Below are positions 58,612-64,000 of a stretch of 64,000 nucleotides of DNA, in pieces (position 1 is the first letter of the stretch; each line of letters begins with the position of its first letter). Both the position numbers and the translations under genes were made by a program. The DNA is taken from positions 278,683 to 342,682 of the forward strand of contig KV748222.1 of NCBI GenBank assembly GCA_001692895.1, in the 5' to 3' direction. This DNA comes from Cenococcum geophilum 1.58 (taxonomy: Eukaryota > Ascomycota > Dothideomycetes > Gloniales > Gloniaceae). The notes below the pieces were generated by a model. That model saw only the letters and a program-made list of their open reading frames with translations, searched no databases and was not told where the DNA came from.

Positions 58612-59020
58612 TCTTCTACCTATCTACCTATTAACTTACCTACCTGCCTGCATCGCCTACCTATTTATATTGCCTACCTATCTACATCTACCTGTCTACA
58701 TTTGCTACCTATCTACATCTACCTACCTATCTATATTTACCTACCCGTTAGCATTTACCTACCTATCTATATCTACTTACCTGTCTGTATCTACCTACCT
58801 GTTATATCTACTTGTCTGCATTTACTACCTATCTATTATTCTACTACCCGTCAGCATCTACCTACTATCTACATCTGCTTGCCTATCTGCATCTACTTAC
58901 CTATCTACATCTGCCTGCCTTATCTATATCTGCTTACCTGTCTGCATCTACCTACTTTGTCTACATCTACCTACCCGTCAGCATCTACCTGTTTATGCCT
59001 TACCTGTCTGTGCTACCTTA
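58612..59020. repeat. Degenerate ctacctatctacat simple repeat
   Basis: Units of about 10-13 bp around ctacctatctacatct with TCT/TGC variants. Long frames in it translate to Tyr/Leu/Pro/Ser repeats and are not genes. Confidence 0.92.
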
Positions 59021-59049
59021 ATCGATCGAATCGATCGAATCGTTTATAG

Positions 59050-59640
59050 TGTTGCTGGCTAGTCGTTGTCGTCTGGCTCTGCGGACGGTTGTCTGGTTCT
59101 GGCGGACGGTCGTCTGGTTCTGGCGACGGTCGTCTGGCTCTGCAACGGTCCCTAGTCTGGTAACGGTCTCGTCTGGTTCTGGCGACGGTCGTCTGGTTCT
59201 GGTAACGGTCGTCTGGCTGGCGACGGTCGTCTGGTTCTGGCGACAGTCGTCTGGTTCTGGTAACGGTCGTCTGGCTGGCGACGGTCGTTCTGGTTCTGGT
59301 AACGGGTCGTCTGGCTGGCGACGGTCGTCTGGTTCTGGCGACGATCGTCTGGCTCTGGCAACGGTCGTCTGGTTCTGGTAACGGTCGTCTGGCTGGCGAC
59401 GGTCGTCTGGTTCTGGCGACGGTCGTCTGGTTCTGGTGACAGTCGTCTGGTTCTAGCGACGGTCGTCTGGCTCTGGCAACGGTCGTCTGGTTCTGGTAAC
59501 GTCGTCTGGCTGGCGACGGTCGTCTGGTTCTTGGTAACGGTCGTCTGGCTGGCGGACGGTCGTCTGGTTCTGGCGACGATCGTCTGGCTCTGGCAACGGT
59601 CGTCTGGTTCTGGCGACGGTCGTCTAGTTCTAGCAACGGT
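59050..59640. repeat. Minisatellite, 20-bp unit ggcgacggtcgtctggttct
   Basis: About 29 units, GC-rich, with regular variants (ggtaacggtcgtctggctgg and ggcaacggtcgtctggctct). Not RIP-altered. Frames on both strands across it (for example 59013-59636 minus) are repeat translations. Confidence 0.94.
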
Positions 59641-59775
59641 CCTCTGCTGGCTGCCGTTCTGGTGCCTTCCTATCTAGGGTAGGAGAGATATAAAGAAGGA
59701 AGGAAGGGTAAAAAAATAAGGTGGCTACATAGGGTAGAGGCACGTGTAGAGGCTTATCGGGGAATTATAGCGGGG

Positions 59776-60125
59776 ACCCGATGCAGAGCTTCGTGTAGAG
59801 CCTCTGTACGCAGAGCTTCGCGCAGAGCCTCGTGCAGAGCCTCTGTACGCAGAGCTTCTCGCAGAGCCTCGTGCAGAGCCTTCTGTACGCAGAGCTTCGC
59901 GCAGACCCTCGCGCAGACCCTCGCGCAGACCCTCGTGCAGAGCTTCGTGCAGAGCTTCGTGCAGAAGCCTCTGTACGCAGAGCTTCGTGTAGAGCCTCGT
60001 GTAGAGCCTTATGCGAAGCTTCGTGCAGAGCTTTGTGCAGAGCCTCTATGCGCAGAGCTTCGCTGCAGAGCCTCTGTACGTAGAGCTTCGTGTAGAGCTT
60101 CGTGTAGAGCCTTATACAGAGCCTC
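59776..60125. repeat. Minisatellite, 12-bp unit cagagcttcgtg
   Basis: Alternating cagagcttcgtg/cagagcctcgtg/cagagcctctgtacg units. It gives spurious frames on both strands (59765-60280 minus, 59832-60083 plus). Confidence 0.93.
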
Positions 60126-60289
60126 CAAGTAAATAAGACTATATAAGATTGTATGAGATTGTATAAGATTGTATAAGATTTTATAATAATAGTTAAATAT
60201 ATAGTATATAACTTTACCTTAATCGCACATCCAAGAAATATAACAGTTAGCTTTTTTAAAGTTATTAAGTAGGTTAACACTGCATATTA

Positions 60290-60660
60290 AGTTAGGTTAA
60301 ATTATATGTTATAAGTAGGTCAACTGCGTGTTAAGTTAATTAAATTGCATGTTAAGTAGGTTAACTGCATATTAAGTTAGTTAAATTGCATATTAAGTAG
60401 GTCAACTGCGTATTAAGTTAGTTAAATTGCATGTTAAGTAGGTTAACTACGTGTTAAATTAGTTAAATTATATGTTAAGTAAGTCAACTACGTGTTGAGT
60501 TAGTTAAATTGCATATTAAGTAGGTTAACTGCGTGTTAAGTTAGTTAAATTGCATGTTAAGTAGGTTAACTGCGTGTTAAGTTAGTTAAATTGTATGTTA
60601 AGTAGGTCAACTGCGTGTTAAGTTAGTCAATTGCGTGTCGAGTTAGTTAAATTGCATGTC
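60290..60660. repeat. 41-bp tandem repeat made of two related half-units
   Basis: The unit is gttaagtaggttaactgcgt followed by gttaagttagttaaattgca plus t. About nine copies with C/T and G/A variation. Confidence 0.92.
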
Positions 60661-63600
60661 AATTACGCGAAACGCGAAAACCAAAGTCTACTTAAATCTC
60701 ATCCTGCGAATATTTTCCCGATGCGATAACCGATAGAGCAGAGCAGCAGCTTAGTTTAAAAATATACGAATAAGCTTAGGACAGAGTTTCCCACGGGCAT
60801 AAGATTCTTAAGATAAGATAAGTGAGATTTAAGACTCTTAAGACGAGATGAGAATACCTAAGCCTAGTTAGACTAAGGCAGGAGCTAAGCTTAAGTTAGA
60901 AGCAAGCTTAGAATTAAAGAATCTAAGGGACTAAGAATTTGGAGTATAAATAAAGGCACCTATAAGCTAGAGGTAAGGAGCTTCCTTATAGATTAGGGAA
61001 TCTGTAATATAAACAGTAACTAGACTAGAAGACAAATATATAGACCTAGAAGACTTACTAGGGGAGCGCAGTGCTCGGCCTAAAGATCGAAATATCGATA
61101 TCAAGATTAAGAAGTAAGAAAACTTCGAAAATCTATCTATAAGACGCAAACTAAAGGAAACCATAGAGGAATTTAGGTAAAGAATTATTGTATAGCAAGA
61201 ATAGAAACTAGATAAGAGATCTAGCATATTAGGACGTATAAGGGACAGAGCACTAGTACGAAGAATTACTAATAGGCCTAGGGTAGGTATACTAAGAGTT
61301 AAGTGGCTTATTAAACTAGAAAATAAAGAGGATCTAGGGATTCTAATTAGGTTTAAGGAACGATATATAAAGGGCTGTCACAATGTAGTAATAAGAAGAT
61401 ACTTCCTTACGGATAAGCCGTATATACTCTAGTAGCTATACTAAAGGTGGTATAGGCAAAGGCATAATAACGAGTGAGAAGATTTCTATATATAGTTAGA
61501 TGAGAAAGTTATCTAAAACCACCTAATTATAGAAAAGGCTATAAGTTACATTAAAGGAGCCTTAATTATAATATTAAAGGATCTAGAGGAGTAATTAGAG
61601 GACTAGAGAAGCGAGAGGTAAATCTTAGTACCTGTAAATAAAGTCGTAACACTTAGATTAATATAAGAGAGGTTTAAACTTAGGGATAAAGACGAGCTAA
61701 GAGTTAACCTAAAACACTAAGCATATTATATACTATTGTGGATAGTATACGTAGATAATGTGTGTAATATGTATAAAGCACCTAAGAATAAATATTGGAA
61801 GTATCTAATAAGGATATATTGGATAATGGATAAGGCAAAATATTAAAACGCTAAGTATATGTATAGTTGGTACCCCATAGAAGTTTAAGAATAAGAGGAC
61901 TTAATACTTTAGCTAGGAAGATTTCTTACAGAAGAATACCTAGATAGATAATAGTAGTGGGAATACCTAGAGAATACGTGTCTATAGTATATTAAAGATA
62001 AAAAGCGAACTAAGTATTGGCTAAAGATGGACTAAGTATAAATAGGATTAAGCAGCTAGTAGTTAGGAAAAGTAGAGGCCTACGGAACTAAAGGGAGCCA
62101 GTAGTAAAGCCTTAGACCCTTAAAGGAATTTAAGGACAACACCTAAATTTATAAGTTAAATAGCGAGATTAGCAGTTTAAAGTATTAGTAGATAGTGGAG
62201 CAATAAAGAACTATATCTCACTAGTAGCAGTTAAGAGAATAGGATTACCTTACAGACAAAAGGAGTACCCTTACCTATTAGTAACGATTTTAGGAGATCT
62301 AATAACCTATAGAGGAGGGATTATCAATTTAGAAATAGGACCTATTTAGTTAACTATTAAAGGGAGATAAATTAAGATGTCTTTTAACATATTACTATTA
62401 GGGAATAATAAGGTAGTGCTAGGAATGCCTTAGTTATAGGAATATAATCTAAAGATTAATTAGGTTATAGGTTAAGTTAATATAAGATATATTTAACGCC
62501 GTAAGATATAATAATAAGCTAAGATAGTATGGTACTAAGTAGGAGCGACCTATAAAGAAATAGAAAAAGGATTCAGTTACGTACTAAAGAGATACTATAA
62601 GTATAGTAAGAAACTATGGTTACTAGAGAGCGAAAAGCTATTAGAATATGCAGTATAGGACTATAAGATAGAGTTAGAACTAGAAATAAGTTTAAAGTTC
62701 TTTCCAATCTATAAGCTTACTGAAGAAAAGGGTAGAGCATTAAAAGAGTTTGTCTAGGAAAACTTATAAAAGGGATATATTAGACTATTATAATTATTAG
62801 TAGAATATCCAGTACTATTTATACTAAAGAAAAATAGCAAATTAAAGCTGTGTATTAACTATAGATAGTTAAACAGTATNACTAAAAAGGATAGGTATTC
62901 TTTACCCTTAATTAGCGAAATCTAAGATAGGATAGGTAATNNNTAAATCTTTANNAAGATAGATCTNAGATAGGNNTACNANTAGATTAGNATTAANNAA
63001 GGNNANAAATANAAGGCAGCCTTTAGGTTAAAGGAAGNACTATATAAACTATTAGTTATATAATTTAGACTTATAAACGCACTAGTAANGTTTNAGAAGC
63101 GTATTAACAATATATTAGGAGAATACTTAGATGAATTTATTATAGTATATCTTAACAATATTATTATCTATTTAATAACTAAGGAAGAATATAGAGAACA
63201 CGTTAAATAGGTCTTAAAGAGACTATAAAAAGAACAGATGCTAGTAGCAATTAAAAAATGTAAGTTCTTTACTAGAAAGACTAATTTTATTAAATTTATT
63301 ATTAAACTAGGCTAACTTAGTATAGATCTAAAAAAGATCGAGGCTATAGTAAATTAGTAAGAACTAGAAAACGTTACGTAGTTAAGATTATTTTTAGGGT
63401 TTTGTAATTACTATAGAAGGTTTATAGCGCAGTAGTTAAAGGATATTAAGCTATTTACGCGACTAATAAAGAAAGAGGAACTATAGGTATAGGGAAAGAA
63501 GTAGTAAGAGTTATTTAAAAGAATTAAAGAGTTGTTTACCTAGGAGCCAGTTCTTAAGATCTATTAACTAGGATTAGAGATAGTTGTAGAAATAAATATA

Positions 63601-64000
63601 TTAGACTATATACTAGGGGCGTACTTTATATAAAAATATTAAAATAGATGGCACCCAGTAGCATACTATAGTAGAAAGATAATACNACTAGANTTAAACT
63701 ATNANATCTATAATAAGGAGTTATTAAGTATAATTACAGTACTAAAGAAATAGAGAGCATTCTTATAAGGCATAAAGAAACTATTTATAGTTAAGACAGA
63801 CTATAAGAACCTAATAGGATTCCTAATAATAAAGGAACTTAACTAAAGATAAGTTAGATAGGTAAAGATGCTTATAAAATACTATTTCAAGATTTAGTAT
63901 ACTAAGGGTATAGACAATATATAAGTAAATGCTTTAAGTCAGAAGGCTAAACTATAAAATAACGAAAAGCCATTAGGGGCTTTACTACGAAAAGACATAG

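Larger units (their letters stand above)
58318..60725. mobile_element. Inserted 2.4-kb minisatellite cassette with 17-bp inverted ends
   Basis: The insertion is defined by comparison with Gypsy C copy 1, which is continuous at the matching site (about 27410-27390). The ends are CGCATCGGCAAAATAT at 58318 and, reverse-complemented from 60725, CGCATCGGGAAAATAT: inverted repeats with one mismatch. No clean target duplication could be read. In order it holds a GC-normal unique leader (58330-58480), a CTACCTAT-rich array (58612-59020), a 20-bp array (59050-59640), a unique spacer (59641-59775), a 12-bp array (59776-60125), an AT-rich spacer and a 41-bp array (60290-60660). No transposase or plausible gene is present. 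Most of it is not RIP-altered although the host element is, so it is probably younger. It looks like a non-autonomous TIR element that carries satellites. Confidence 0.75.
56243..64000 (+). mobile_element. Gypsy-type LTR retrotransposon (family C, copy 2), nested in Gypsy D, runs off the window
   Basis: The 5' LTR is 56243-56665 (tgttacggacgct...ggttccgttata), matching the LTRs at 21520 and 29004 in reverse. The internal plus strand has gag from about 56700, a CCHC zinc knuckle at 57716-57757, a linker region, protease around LVDSGA (about 62190-62210) and RT with EYLDEFIIVYL (about 63121-63153). The window ends in the RNase H/integrase part. It is collinear with copy 1 except that 58318-60725 is an inserted minisatellite cassette. 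Many breaks. RIP is heavy but somewhat less complete in gag than in copy 1. Confidence 0.92.

Noticed and set aside
58670-60280. Seven or more long frames on both strands, including a 207-residue Arg/Pro-rich and a 171-residue Ala/Leu/His-rich product
   Set aside because: All lie in minisatellite arrays. Open frames exist on both strands because unit lengths keep phase or avoid stops.
60967-61227. Minus-strand 86-residue frame
   Set aside because: Antisense to the gag-pol linker region of Gypsy C copy 2.
62922-63158. Minus-strand 78-residue frame with many undefined residues
   Set aside because: Antisense to RT of Gypsy C copy 2 and built over ambiguous bases.

Overview
The window looks like an AT-rich, repeat-dense compartment of a filamentous ascomycete (Pezizomycotina). 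CpA/TpG is depleted and TpA is in excess over nearly the whole sequence, and stops in decayed host genes fall where Gln or Trp codons are expected. That is the footprint of repeat-induced point mutation (RIP). The only long stretch with ordinary base composition is about 30.06-34.15 kb. It holds the one intact gene I can support, a 668-residue multipass membrane protein on the minus strand (31340-33346), and a broken J-domain gene (30597-30818). No rRNA, tRNA or CRISPR was seen.

Layout. 1-640: LINE reverse transcriptase fragment (minus). 1.57-2.35 kb: SIR2 relic (minus), with a further unidentified minus frame upstream to 3.7 kb. 4.2-7.2 kb: unidentified plus-strand relic. 7.5-8.3 kb: coiled-coil relic. 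8408-8651: solo LTR. 8.77-10.19 kb: DUF3723 relic (minus). 10.3-13.3 kb: 5' part of a Gypsy element ('A'). 13.7-17.0 kb: two convergent F-box-like relics around a LINE fragment. 17226-17428: solo LTR ('D'). 19311-19728: foldback element. 20.25-20.95 kb: protein-kinase relic. 21520-29400: full-length decayed Gypsy element ('C', copy 1). 30-34 kb: gene island. 34.6-40.0 kb: relic(s) of a large membrane protein, split by a 2,017-bp gag-only LTR element (35451-37467). 40.3-41.2 kb: third F-box-like relic. 41193-41584: near-perfect palindromic element. 43.2-44.0 kb: CDC48/p97 N-domain relic. 47.4-49.65 kb: DUF3435 tyrosine-recombinase relic (minus). 50.15-51.14 kb: minisatellite cassette, decayed copy. 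51.9-52.65 kb: Gypsy A fragment. 52654-56242: Gypsy D, cut by Gypsy C copy 2 (56243 to beyond 64000), itself interrupted by a 2.4-kb cassette of four minisatellites with 17-bp inverted ends (58318-60725).

Reading. DUF3435 recombinases are the 'captains' of Starship giant transposons, and DUF3723 genes are recurrent Starship cargo. With SIR2, kinase, F-box, CDC48-like and membrane-protein relics in the same block, the simplest inference is a RIP-killed Starship-like region, or a pile of Starship pieces, invaded later by LTR elements. The captain relic points left, so cargo would lie below about 49.7 kb. Element boundaries were not identified, so this remains inference.

Caution: in CpA/TpG-poor DNA the TGA stop is almost absent in every frame, so long frames broken only by TAA/TAG can arise by composition alone. 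Relics without a recognisable family motif carry low confidence. Edges of all relics are approximate.
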